Source: Annulohypoxylon bovei var. microspora
Taxonomy: Eukaryota; Ascomycota; Sordariomycetes; Xylariales; Hypoxylaceae
Length of the DNA stretch: 64,000 nt
Direction of reading: 5' to 3'
Assembly: GCA_022836615.1 (NCBI GenBank)
Contig: MU405222.1
Location: 186,001-250,000, forward strand
The translations under genes and the position numbers were made by a program. This document shows, in pieces, positions 1 to 10,206 of this stretch. Numbering within the stretch: position 1 is the stretch's first letter; each line of letters begins with the position of its first letter. The notes under the pieces were generated by a model. It ran no database searches, was not told where the DNA came from, and saw nothing but the letters and a program-made list of their open reading frames with translations.

Positions 1-639
1 AGGTTTATTTCTTAGGTTTATGAAATCTCTTAACTTAACTAAGAGTTATAATTTAACTCGGCCTTTGCAATAAAATTAAATTCAAAATAATAATTATTCG
101 AATTCAAATACCAATCAGAGAAGCCAACGCCAAAAAGGGGGGGTACGAAACCGGTAAAATTCTAGTTAGTATTTCTCTTCCGAAAAGGGGCGAGGGCAAG
201 AAAAAAAGATAGCAATGAAAACATATAAGGCTGCCACGAATAATCGGCGTAAGACATCTATCCTTCCCTTTTTCTCAAGTACTTGCCTAGGTACATATTA
301 ATTTAACTACGGGTCACACGACGTAGGTTAAAGCTTGACTCGGGTAAAGAAAAGCCGACACAACACGACCCTAATTTTTACTAGAATGGTTGTATTGCTT
401 GAAGCCTCACGATGTTTTAAGGCGTGACGAATATTGATTTATTTAAAGGCATTGCAATTTATGTACTTATTTTTACCTGGTTAGATTACTGTGCTTTTAA
501 ACGGACCGACGAATATTCACCTCAAAAATACCTTGTTAAACATATAAATTGCCGTAGTAAGAATATCATGCGTACGATACAGTGTATATTCAACTAATCT
601 GATATGAAACCACTTTAGCAATGTGATATTACGCGAATC
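1..639. other. AT-rich stretch left of the synthetase relic
   Basis: This stretch is AT-rich by eye and has stops in all frames. It lies directly upstream of the decayed condensation domain, so it may hold further unrecognisable remains of the same synthetase. No gene is supported here. Confidence 0.5.
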
Positions 640-3600
640 TATGTACATTTTCTTATCATTGTCAGAGGTCTTCTCTGCCTTGCCACGCCAATATCTCGGT
701 CGGCATCTCAAAACCCTCTCTTTCAAACGTTTTCAACTACCGTCAAAACATACGGGAGGCATGGAGATTTTTGAACTGTGATACAGCGGGTGAGCTTATT
801 TCTTCGGGTGGTGATGCATACGATATCAGCATCGATATCCTCAATAGCAGCAGCGGAGATAGCCTTATCACACTTGCCGTGAACAGCGCCATTTACACGA
901 AAGAGGACGCGGAGGTACTAACACGCAGCTATGTAGGCTTACTTGATAGCCTCCCGCGAAACACCGCCACCCAGGTTGGTAGTCTCCCACTATACTCAGA
1001 TATAGATGTATCAGCCGCTGTTGAGCTTGGTCGGGGTAAGTCTCTTTTACGCCTAGCGATACATAATAGCATCTAGCTCACAGTTTTCATAATATAGGTC
1101 CGGAAGAGCCTTCTCGATGGAGTGGCACTATAATTGACCGCATTGATGATATGACTGAAGCCTATGGGGATAGAGTCGCGTTGGCTAATGGGCCCCACCA
1201 GCGGCTCAGCTACAGGCAAATGGCAAACCGCGTTAATCAACTTGCTACAGAACTTTTAGCTCGAGATGTTGGCAGACACTCTTGCATTGGACTTTTTCAA
1301 CTTCCCGGGACGGAGTGGATCTGCTCATGCCTTGCGATTCTGCGTGCTGGGGCCATCTGCGTCCCTCTGGATCTTCAGATTGGCGTTGATCGTTTGCTAC
1401 TAATCATTAAGGACTGTAAACCGCAAATTGTATTAGTAGATGATACAACATGCAGTCATATCGACTTTCTAAGCAGTTCAGGGACACGAGTACTTGATAC
1501 GTCCAAAGTAGCCAGTCTTGCTTCCAACAACAACCATTTCACAAGTCGAGCTGTTCTCGAGGATGCCGCCATAATCATTTATATAAGTGGATCCACCGGC
1601 GTGCCAAAAGGCGTCATCCTGAAGCATCACTCCCTCCAGAATTTTACCGAGCTTGGTCCTCCTCGCTGGGGACTTCAAGAAGGCAAGGAAGTGATCTTGC
1701 AGCAGTCTTCATATGTATTCGACATGGCGCTCTGTCAGATATTCACTTGCCTTGGATACGGCGGCACACTTGTCGTCGTTAATCATGTTCAACGCCGAGA
1801 TCCGATCTCCATTCGCTCAATCATAGCATTAGAAGGTGTCACATTTACGATGGCAATTCCAACCGAGTATCTTACTTGGATTCAACACGAATGTTATGAA
1901 CAATTACGCAACACACGTTGGCGAAAAGCAATGAGCGGCGGGGAAGCAATAACTAAAACTCTTGTTGAGGCCTTTAGGTTACTACAGAACCCGGATTTCG
2001 TTTTGGTCAATGCGTTTGGCCCGACCGAGACAAGTTTCGCATGCGCAGACGGCATCGTGCCCCTTGGTCAGGAACTAGACGTCAAAAAGACCATGTTCGC
2101 CCTCTCATCATTACCCAATTACTCTATCTGTGTCGTGGATGATAACTTAGAACCTCTTCCATCTGGAGTACCCGGACAAGTATTGATTGGCGGTGCCGGT
2201 GTTGGGAGTGGTTATCTGAACCAACAACAGCTTAACGATACAGCATTTGTTCCAGATAAGCAGGCCAGTTCATTTTTCGAGAAAAAAGGCTGGGTCACTG
2301 CGCATACGTCGGGAGACCGTGGTAGATTCGATGCCTCGGGACATCTAGTGCTAGAGGGTAGAGTTCAGAGTAGCACGCAGATCAAAATTGGGGGCATTCG
2401 CATGGACTTAGAGGATATCGAAAACACTATCCTCAAGGTCATGGCGCCTCGAGCCCGACAAGATGTAGTCTCTTGTTGTACAAGCACAAGTTCTAATGTG
2501 AAGTTCCTGGTGGCATTCGTTGTGCTATCTGATAGGGAAAAAGAGGCGGGGGTCCAAGACAAGATTATAGCCGAGATATCTCAAAAGCTTCCTCTTCCTT
2601 AGTATATGTGGCCGTCTCTCATCGTGGAGATAGATAGTATTATCCCAACAACAATCTCGAACAAGGTGGATCGGTTGACGGTTGACTCATTGCCCCTACC
2701 CGACACATCGAGTCATAGTAACCCACAACAAGCATTCAACAGCAGCAAGTTCGAAGAAGCTTTACGGCTTTTGTGGGAAGAGACAATTCCTCGCGAGATG
2801 TGGACTCGCCATGCCGAGATCGTCCGAGATTCGGATTTCTTCCACGTTGGCGGGAGTTCACTGGCACTCCTCAACTTACAAGCGCTCATTCGCGACCGGC
2901 TAAGTCTGTCAGTTTCGCTAAACCAACTATTCAGAGCAAGTACACTCCGTAAAATGACATGCCTACTACAAGGGCAGCATGATAAGAAGGCAGACTCAGA
3001 GGTTATTGATTGGGAGTAAGAGGTTGCCCTGACACCCGACTTGATGGACTCAATAAGGGTCAAGCCCATTAAGTCACGGGCTCTTACACCTCCTCGGGTC
3101 ATTATTATTACAGGAGCTGCCGGATTTCTAGGCCAAAAAATCTTACGCAACTTAGTTGACAATGATGCAACCACCAGGATATATTGTATCGCTGTTCGCA
3201 CGCCCAAGGAGCAGCTGCCACAGGTGTTTGCCGACCCCAAAGTAACTACTCATGACGGAGACCTGAGCGAATCCAGATTGGGCTTGTCAGAAGAAAACGC
3301 CCACACGATATTCAACGATGCAGATGCCGTGCTCCACCTCGGCGCCGACGTTTCCTTCCTTAAGACATACAGAACTCTCTACCCCGCCAACGTCGACTCC
3401 ACAAAAGAGCTCGTACGGCTTAGCCTTCCGCGCCTCCTGTCGTTTCATTTTGTTTCGACGGCGGCTGTCGCCCAGCTATCTAGCCAAGAAACCCTCGGCC
3501 CCGTCTCCGTCGCGCAGTACCCCCCATCACCCGTCCCAGGCGACGGGTACGTAGCTATAAAATGGGTCTGCGAGGTGTATCTCGAGCATGCTAGTAGGGC

Positions 3601-3970
3601 GTTCGGCCTACCCGCCGTTGTGCACCGCCCGAGCAGCGTGACGGGGAAGGGGGGGTCTGAAGCAGATCTGATGAGCAATGTGCTAGAGTTCGCCCGCCTA
3701 ACGAACACAGTACCTAAGCTAGACGCATCATGGGGGTTTTTTGACTTTGTCTCTGTCCAGGCGACAGCAGAAAAGATCGTCGAGGAGTTGCTAGTGGAAA
3801 GAAGAGATAGCGGAGACGTGAGGTATGTGTACGAGTCAGGTGAGGTCCAAGTGCCAGTGCATCAGCTTGCTGAATTCATGTAGAGCCAAGAGAAGAAATG
3901 GTTCGAGGCTCTGCCGTTAGTTGAGTGGATTGTTAGATTGGAGAAAGATTTCGCTCCCAAGATTGGTTAA
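640..3970 (+). pseudogene. Decayed C-A-T-R end of a PKS-NRPS/NRPS
   Basis: The 3' part of a fungal PKS-NRPS hybrid or NRPS, with domains in order. The end of a condensation domain (FNYRQ motif near 733-746) is followed by an adenylation domain with YISGSTGVPKG (near 1580-1612), FGPTE, TSGDRGRF and NKVDR. A carrier domain follows with its phosphopantetheine serine in HVGGSS (near 2843-2860), then a reductase domain with TGAAGFLG (near 3112-3135) and a YVAIK catalytic pair. One intron fits at 1036-1097. In one continuous frame there are nonsense codons at 2600-2602 (TAG), 3017-3019 (TAA) and 3881-3883 (TAG). Coding similarity continues across each stop, so they are not inside introns. The condensation part also needs a one-base frame change near 732 and has a stop at 616-618. 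The frame finally ends at 3968-3970. Upstream domains are absent. C-to-T decay such as RIP is possible but unproven. Its product is unknown. Confidence 0.85.
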
Positions 3971-4631
3971 TGAGAGTTAAAAAGTGTACCTCTTAATGCC
4001 ACCACTTACAGTATTATTGGGTTGTAAAATCGTTGTTGTTCTTCTTAGGTTCTAAAAGCTCGATCTGAAACGAGAGAAACTGATCTAGGTAATCGCTTTG
4101 CTTACATAACAACCCCACAGTATGTATGTAGCGTACATAATAAGCGTTTTTATGAATATATTTAAGTATGACTAGTAGTATGTAGTAAGTGGGTCTTCAA
4201 TTCAGGGTTTTCATTTTTTAGCCAATGATGTGAAGAAATTCATCTACATTAGCTACCGGTACAGTACATAATCAAATATGCTAGTACTACATGTATTATT
4301 CGTACAAAGTACATAAGCTTAAGTGAGTCATTCACGTCCCGTTTTGATGCCTGGTTAGGCTGATTGCTGTCACCACTTATCTTTATTCCAACTTCTACCT
4401 ACTAATTGAGGTATAAGAAATCTAAATCGAACCTTTATTCTCGTCCTCGCCATCAACTTTCTAAAGCTAAGATAAAAGAACAAATCTTATAATTTTCCCT
4501 TCATCAATTTTTTCGGTTAAAAATCAATTAACGAATCGTCCGTCATCAGTAAGAGGCCTCTTCGAGGTTAGTTACTTGAAGTTCCAACTAATGTTATCTA
4601 CTAGTTAGGGCAGGTTAAAACAAACAACCCG
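3971..4631. other. Intergenic, no gene seen
   Basis: AT-rich spacer between the synthetase relic and the first repeat-protein gene. Stops are frequent in all frames and no homology was recognised. It should contain the promoter of the gene starting at 4632. Confidence 0.5.
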
Positions 4632-5081
4632 ATGGAATTATTACTTAATCTTTGGGGTGCTAGACGAGGTCACAATGCTAACAACTGCGGAAACTACAAT
4701 ACAACAACGCAAATGGGGATCAGCCACAAAAGCTATCACAAGGGGGATTACAATATAACCATTCAGCAAGGCACAAGTCAGCATAGCCAGGTTGAAGGGC
4801 ATAAGAACGGAACACTGCAAGTTATCTCACACAACGAAAGTTATATAGATAAAGGATGTGAGAATAAGATAAACCAAAATGGGAACAAAAACTACAGCAT
4901 AACCAAGGGTAGCTGTAATACGTTAAGTCAGGTCAGCGATGAGTACCGAATTTACTTAAACGAGTCAAACGAACAACGGGAATATGTGGCTGACGACCGC
5001 GATACTCGTTCTAATCATGAATGGATAGAGGTGGTCACAAATTACTGGAAGGTGGCATGGGACAATAATAGAGAAATGTAA
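4632..5081 (+). CDS. Free curlin-like repeat protein
   Basis: A 149-residue single-exon protein that I cannot assign to a named fungal family. Residues about 19-100 hold five tandem units of 18-19 residues with the pattern GxxNxxxQxG followed by eight variable polar residues, for example GDYNITIQQGTSQHSQVE and GCENKINQNGNKNYSITK. The regular Asn, Gln and Gly spacing resembles the strand-turn-strand curlin repeat of bacterial CsgA, which builds amyloid. There is no signal peptide or membrane segment. The last 45 residues are acidic and polar (SDEYRIYLNESNEQREY) with no known motif. The ATG at 4632 is the first after an in-frame TAG at 4602. An upstream exon cannot be excluded, but none is visible. 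The same 18-residue unit occurs in the genes at 5828-6241 and 6870-8295, which suggests the three products interact through the repeat. A function as amyloid template, scaffold or inhibitor is inferred. Confidence 0.7.
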   Translation: MELLLNLWGARRGHNANNCGNYNTTTQMGISHKSYHKGDYNITIQQGTSQHSQVEGHKNGTLQVISHNESYIDKGCENKINQNGNKNYSITKGSCNTLSQVSDEYRIYLNESNEQREYVADDRDTRSNHEWIEVVTNYWKVAWDNNREM

Positions 5082-5595
5082 TGCCTAGTATCGTGAGATA
5101 TTTGGATTGAATCTGTTGGCAGTAAAGGTTTTACTGGGCAAAGGGAGCTTTGTGGCTTTGTGTGGCTTTGTGTGGCTTGTGCCATATAAGGCTACGTTTG
5201 GCTTGGGTTTGAAAGCTGGCAACTTGTACGTTTACAACAACAGGATAGTAATACATCACAGGGTATTACACGCCAACTAGTGTGACCTATTGCCTTCAGA
5301 ATCAAATAAATCAAATCGAACGTCAATTAAAGCAAATAACTATTTGACTTGGTGGAAGCCCTGGTGACTACATGTAACCTGAATTTGCATGACTACCATC
5401 CATACGAAGTAGTATTGTGCGTTTATATGAGCTATTTAAGATTCGTGGCCTGTCCTGAGATTATCCCTAGTAGTCCATGCTTGCCACCGCAGATGGTCCA
5501 AGCGTTGCTACGGGAACCTCAGGTCCAGGAATCACAGTATACCGCCTAGGTAACAGCATTAGATACATGTTGCACAAGTAACTTGATGGTTTGAT
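5082..5595. other. Intergenic with a short tandem repeat
   Basis: No gene is recognised. Two copies and part of a third of a 10-bp unit, TGTGGCTTTG, lie at about 5151-5179. A 66-codon open frame (5349-5549) has no recognisable features and is treated as chance. Confidence 0.5.
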
Positions 5596-5802
5596 ACGGA
5601 CGCATTCAAAAGTTTTTACCATACTGGGTTAGTGACAGCTGGCAGGCCGGATGATAACAACTTGCATGCAACTGGTTGTATAGGGCTGCAGGTAGCGGGC
5701 ACTCGTTTGGCAGCTGCTATCCAATGCCTTAGCAGCTGGTACACGGCTGCTGATCAGCTGGCAGCCAGATTTAGTATGGTAAAAACTTTTGAATGCGTCC
5801 GT
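5596..5802. mobile_element. MITE-like element with 30-bp terminal inverted repeats
   Basis: A 207-bp element bounded by perfect 30-bp inverted repeats. The left arm (5596-5625) begins acggacgcattcaaaagttt, and the right arm (5773-5802) is its exact reverse complement. Internal CAGCTGGCAG copies near 5636 and 5753 add further pairing, so the whole element could fold into a hairpin. It encodes no transposase. No clear target-site duplication is seen at the ends, so the superfamily cannot be assigned. It sits 25 bp beyond the stop codon of the membrane repeat gene on the minus strand and could supply 3' UTR sequence to it. Confidence 0.8.
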
Positions 5803-5827
5803 TGTAGTGTCATAGGGATTTTTTTAG

Positions 5828-6241
5828 CTATTCATGAGCAGCCCAGGACCACAATTCATACATGACCCAGAACCACAACACAGATAGCACGATCAGAGCT
5901 GAAATAAATAAAAAGTACCAGTTGTTCTCCGAATACTGCGTAATTTCGTTATTATTACCCTGGTTTGAAGCGTTCATCCCTCTCCCAACTTGGCGTATTT
6001 TATTCCCGTGCCCGTCATTACTAGCGTTGTTGTAAGGGTGTTCTGTATCAATTTCCTGGGATTTCATTGGTGGTAGTTTGCGGTGGTTCTCATTAGGCTC
6101 GTCGTTACTGGGTTCATTATTTTCTATCCGGTCATGTCTGCGGTGTATCGACTGTCCGTGCCCTTCACTGAGCCAGGCCATTTGGTCGCGGGGAATAATG
6201 TGCGAGTCCGTTGCCGTCCATTTCTGGGGAGATTCTGCCAT
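5828..6241 (-). CDS. Membrane-anchored curlin-like repeat protein
   Basis: A 137-residue protein in one exon. The N-terminal 70 residues are hydrophilic and rich in Asn, Glu, His and Pro, with no recognised domain. Residues about 79-105 hold two copies of the 18-residue unit shared with the neighbouring genes, GHGNKIRQVGRGMNASNQ and then GNNNEITQ. A strongly hydrophobic C-terminal helix of about 22 residues follows at once (YFLFISALIVLSVLWFWVMY) and ends in a short polar tail. There is no N-terminal signal peptide, so a tail-anchored topology with the repeats in the cytosol is the simple reading. The gene is on the opposite strand to its two relatives. The start at 6241 gives the longest open frame, and upstream exons were not found. 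By analogy with amyloid-controlled cell-death proteins it could carry an aggregation signal to a membrane, but that is inference. Confidence 0.65.
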   Translation of the reverse strand: MAESPQKWTATDSHIIPRDQMAWLSEGHGQSIHRRHDRIENNEPSNDEPNENHRKLPPMKSQEIDTEHPYNNASNDGHGNKIRQVGRGMNASNQGNNNEITQYSENNWYFLFISALIVLSVLWFWVMYELWSWAAHE

Positions 6242-6869
6242 TGGATGGAGGCTGATCTGGGGCTATGTTCATTAAGACAACTGGCATGACGCGTTGACGT
6301 AGGGATATTAGGTAGGTACCTACAGGTAATCTTCTTCGATAAAAGAGGGAGAATCCGGCGGTATCCGGTAGGGTTTAAAAATAATTATGAAATTCGCAGT
6401 CGACTAATCTAGTAAGCCTTGCCATATCATTTATAAACAGGCTCTAGATGAGGATTAGTTCGATAGGGCCGCCGTAAATGTGATAATAATATGCAGGTCT
6501 ATCGTTTCTTCAAAGGCGGCGCTTATATTTATGATTGGGGCAAGATAGAATTGAGCCTCAAGGAATTTGGAGTAGATTATAGTTTGATTTTGAGTACGTA
6601 AGCTAGAGATGGAAGTTGGGTATGTGATCAATCGTTCCCATTGGTAAAATGGCAGTAGGTGGCAATTTCTACCCACCATTGCTGACTTGCAGCTGGAGGT
6701 GACCAAAAACCCGACCGGGTGCTCTAAGATTGCTGAAGGTCTCCGTTACTACTAGGAAGTAATTACATCGATAGTCATCTTCTACTAATTTACATATTGT
6801 CTATGTGTGCGGTTGCTGCTCAAATTGAATTCAATATATTGAAACCGAAGAGACGGTTTAATCGACCCT
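6242..6869. other. Divergent promoter region, no gene seen
   Basis: This spacer separates the divergently transcribed membrane repeat gene and the hydrolase gene, so both promoters probably lie here. It contains a TAGGTAGGTACCTA motif at about 6309-6323. A minus-strand open frame of 83 codons (6455-6706) shows nothing recognisable. Confidence 0.5.
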
Positions 6870-8295
6870 ATGTCTGCAACCAACACGATTCTTCAATTCC
6901 TAAATCCTGCCCGGACTAATGATTCCTTGATACCTATTGTGTAAGTTATCGATCAATTACAGATTGCAAATCATTGACGTACTATATCATAGACAGGATA
7001 GGCCTAGAACCGCGAATTTTCTCGATGTCCTGATTAATCCTCCAGACCCAACCGTCGAGTACATTATTCCAAAGATTTGACAATAGAATATTACTAATAC
7101 AGCAGCAGTCTCGTTGCTGTTCATGGTCTCAACCCGCTCGATAAGGAATCACATGCAGAAGCTACATGGACAGTTGACGGCAAGCTATGGCTTAGAGATT
7201 TCCTTCCGAAGCGAGTACCTGGTGCAAGAATACTGCTTTTTGGATATAATGCGAACGTAGCAATCCATACTACTACTGCTGGCGTATGGGAAGAGGCTTC
7301 GAACCTGCTAAACCGACTCGAGGGACTTCGGGAGGTAAGATCGGGTCATTATCTACCTTTGCTTCATTGACTGAGCAAGAGTAGAGAGACCCCGGCCGCC
7401 CTTTAATTTTTATATGCCATAGTCTAGGTGGCATCATAGTAAAGCGTGTAAGTTGTACTATCTACTGGGGAGTCGCAGCTGATTGAATTTTTTCTAATCA
7501 TGTAACTACTATTATAGGCTCTAGTCCATTCCAGCTCCGATTCGCTCTACAGAAATATCAACAAATCCACATATGGCATTGTCTTTTTTGGAACTCCCCA
7601 TAATGGGGGGGCTTATGCAGAAATCGGGCATCAAATAGCAAAGTTTTGTCGATATATACTGCGCAACCCTAGCAACACTTTTATGCATGCACTGAAGAAG
7701 AACTCCGTGTTTCTTGATTCTATCACGGGCGATTTTCGCCACCAACTTGAGAAGCTTGAAATTATAAGCTTCTATGAAACCCAGCCTTTATCTTACTTAG
7801 GTATTGTGAGTTGTATCTGATATTTAATTTGCACGTAGGTAGTGAAAACTGATTTTAGTTTAGATTGTGGATCGGATTTCTGGAGTCCTTAATTTACCCC
7901 GTGAGATACAAATACCATCAGCCGCTAATCATAGTACTATTTGCAAATTTGGCAGTGATGAGGACCCGAGATACCAGCAAGTAGCAGACAACATAATCAA
8001 CATGATCAATAACGCTTGTTCCTCTCGGAATCATATTGCCTCCACGAACTCTTGTTTCGGAGATAATGTGTTAGACACGAATGGAAACAACAACTTCATA
8101 TTGCAGATGGGGAGTAGTAACAAGTCTGAGGTGACTGGTGATAAGAACGAGATTCGTCAAGCCGGAGACAAACACGAAAATAAGACAAAAGGGAATGGGA
8201 ACATAATTAACCAGGTGAATATGAATGTGGATACTGGAAAGGGCTATGTAGAACTAGTTCGACTCTTAGGATTAGATTTTAGGAATATCCCCTAA
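6870..8295 (+). CDS. SesB-like alpha/beta hydrolase with C-terminal curlin-like repeats
   Basis: A 383-residue protein from six exons: 6870-6940, 6993-7058, 7103-7334, 7385-7447, 7518-7805 and 7864-8295. Each junction keeps frame and falls where the family is continuous. The hydrolase core shows AVHGLN (51-56), LWLRDFLPK, the nucleophile elbow CHSLGG with Ser136, FFGTPHNGG (167-175) and the histidine region ANHSTICKF with His263. All catalytic elements therefore look intact. This is the SesB-type putative lipase or serine esterase domain found in fungal NLR receptors and partner effectors. No NACHT, NB-ARC or WD repeats follow it here. Residues about 314-357 instead hold the 18-residue repeat, GNNNFILQMGSSNKSEVT, then GDKNEIRQAGDKHENKTK, then GNGNIINQV. 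A 26-residue tail ends the protein. The stop lies 33 bp from the convergent asparaginase stop. The substrate is unknown; a role as an amyloid-triggered membrane-lipid effector is inferred. Confidence 0.85.
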
Positions 8296-8328
8296 TTTAT
8301 AACAGCGCCACTAGCATTGTGATACCCT

Positions 8329-10206
8329 TTAGACACCCCCCTCTACCTTCTCCCCCTTTTCCTCCTCCCACAGCACCGCACCGGCCTCCTTTAGAAGACG
8401 AACACACTCGGCATTCCCCGCCCTCTCCGCCAAAAACAGCGGCGTATTATTCGCCTTATTCCTCGCATGCACGCTCGCTCCCCTAACCAGCAACTCCTTC
8501 AGGACCTCGGGGTTGGGCCCCACAGCCGCAAGATGTACCGCCGAGTTCCCCGTATAGTCCGCCTTCAGCAACAGCAGCCACTCGACCTCCGCCTCGTCCA
8601 GGATCTCGACCACGACGCGCGCGTCCCCGGCCGCGACCGCGTACCCCAGGGCCGCGAACGCCTGCTCGGGCCTGCCCAGGCGGCCGGCGCCGAGCGCGTT
8701 GTCGCCCGACGCGGAGGGGGGGTGGGAGAAGCTCGGGGTCATCAGCTCGGTCAGCTCGCCGCGCAGGGAGCGGCCCATGCGGGCGGCGACGTCGGCGACG
8801 CTGAGCCCGGGCAGCGCGAGCAGGTACGAGAGCTTGGTGAGCGCGGCCTCGGACGTCAGGTCGTGGCCGAAGACGACGCCGGCGCGGCCGAGCGCGAACC
8901 CGGGCGCGTAGAGCGGCGACACGAAGCCGTTGGTGCACTGGCTGACGTTGACGATGACGACGCCGCGCTCGACCGCCGACGCGATGACCTTGGTCAGGCT
9001 GCCGTCGACGCCCTCGGGCGCGTTGCCCATGCCGAAGGTCTCCAGTATCAGGCCGCGTAGGTGCGGTACCCTGAGTACCGAGTCCACCATCTCGGGCTTG
9101 ATTCCCGGGAAGATTCGGACGCAGGCCACGTGGGCCGTGTCTAGGTAGCTGGTGATCTGGAACTGGGCAATTTTGGTCGGCCGTCGGACGAGCGACCAGT
9201 TGACGTCGACGCCGAGGCTGGTGACCTTGGCCAGGGGCTCGCAGTTCGGGCTGGCGAAGGCTTCGAAGGACGATGCGGAGACCTTGGTGGTGCGGTTCCC
9301 GCGGAATAACGTGTGGTGGAAGAATAGACACACCTCCGGGATCACGAAGGTGCCGGCTATGATGAGGGAGCCGAGGAGGTTGTCGACGGCGTCTGACTGC
9401 AGCGCAAAGATGGAGGCTTGTGAGCCGGTGAGGACAACAGGTTTGCCTAAGTCTTCCTGTAGATCAATTAGTGTTGTTCAAGGAATTTGCAATGTATATA
9501 ACGAGTCTGCTGCCACCACAAGGGCATTTTATGACCGAGCTATTTCATAATACCAACATACCATCATGAAAGACAAAGCTGAAGCTGAATAAGACAGGGA
9601 GTCGGTTCCGTGAAGCACCACGAAACCATCGAATAAGTGATAATTCGCCTTAATAGTACTCGCGATTTGAGTCCAGCCAAAACTGCTAATACTAGAAGAA
9701 TCGAGCAACGGCGAGAATTCAAGGGCGCCATATCGGATGTGCCTCGAGTATGAGCTCGGCGGTGTGCGTAAGCTGTTTATGGTGACTTTGACGCCATCCT
9801 TTACCGCGCTTAACGGGACTATGTCGAGTTAGCTGATGCATTCTAATAGAGTCTCTAGTCTCGAAACTTGAGTAGTCCTTAACATTGATATGGACTGAAC
9901 ATCGTAACCCCTGAGCCATTTTCCTAGGGAACTGGCTCGAAATCTGCAGCCCCTTTCCGCCACCCCCTCCAAACTACCTAGAGAAGAAGAAAAAGTAAAA
10001 TAATAAGGAGAACACGTACATCTTTCCGACATATCATTAAACGACGGCCTCGGCGCCATCGCATTTTCCAAGAATCCATCGACAGGCACGAGACCGCCGT
10101 CGGAAGGCTGCATGCAGATAGTGCCTCCGGTGATGATGATGAGCACCCTGGATTCGGGGTAAGTTGATTCGGCAGCGCCGTTCACAACAGCAGTGAAGGC
10201 CCCCAT
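8329..10206 (-). CDS. L-asparaginase with C-terminal ankyrin repeats
   Basis: A 523-residue L-asparaginase of the intracellular type that hydrolyses asparagine to aspartate and ammonia. Exons are 10206-10020, 9818-9562 and 9456-8329, with introns of 201 and 105 bp. The first catalytic threonine lies in TGGTI (26-30) and the second motif is HGTD (132-135). LTGSQ and the conserved Ser/Asp stretch FALQSDAVDN follow in the third exon. The last 120 residues form ankyrin repeats (AVHLAAVGPNPEVLKELLVRG and NKANNTPLFLAERAGNAECV), as in the fungal and animal 60-kDa lysophospholipase/asparaginase family. No signal peptide is seen, so it should be cytosolic. The third exon is markedly GC-rich compared with its surroundings. 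The gene converges on the SesB-like hydrolase with only 33 bp between their stop codons. Confidence 0.92.

Noticed and set aside
5632..5865. 77-codon open frame
   Set aside because: Most of it lies inside the MITE-like element, and it ends in the 3' end of the minus-strand membrane repeat gene.
8467..9060. 197-codon plus-strand open frame
   Set aside because: It is antisense to the GC-rich asparaginase exon. Its Arg/Ala/Gly-rich composition is a shadow of that exon.
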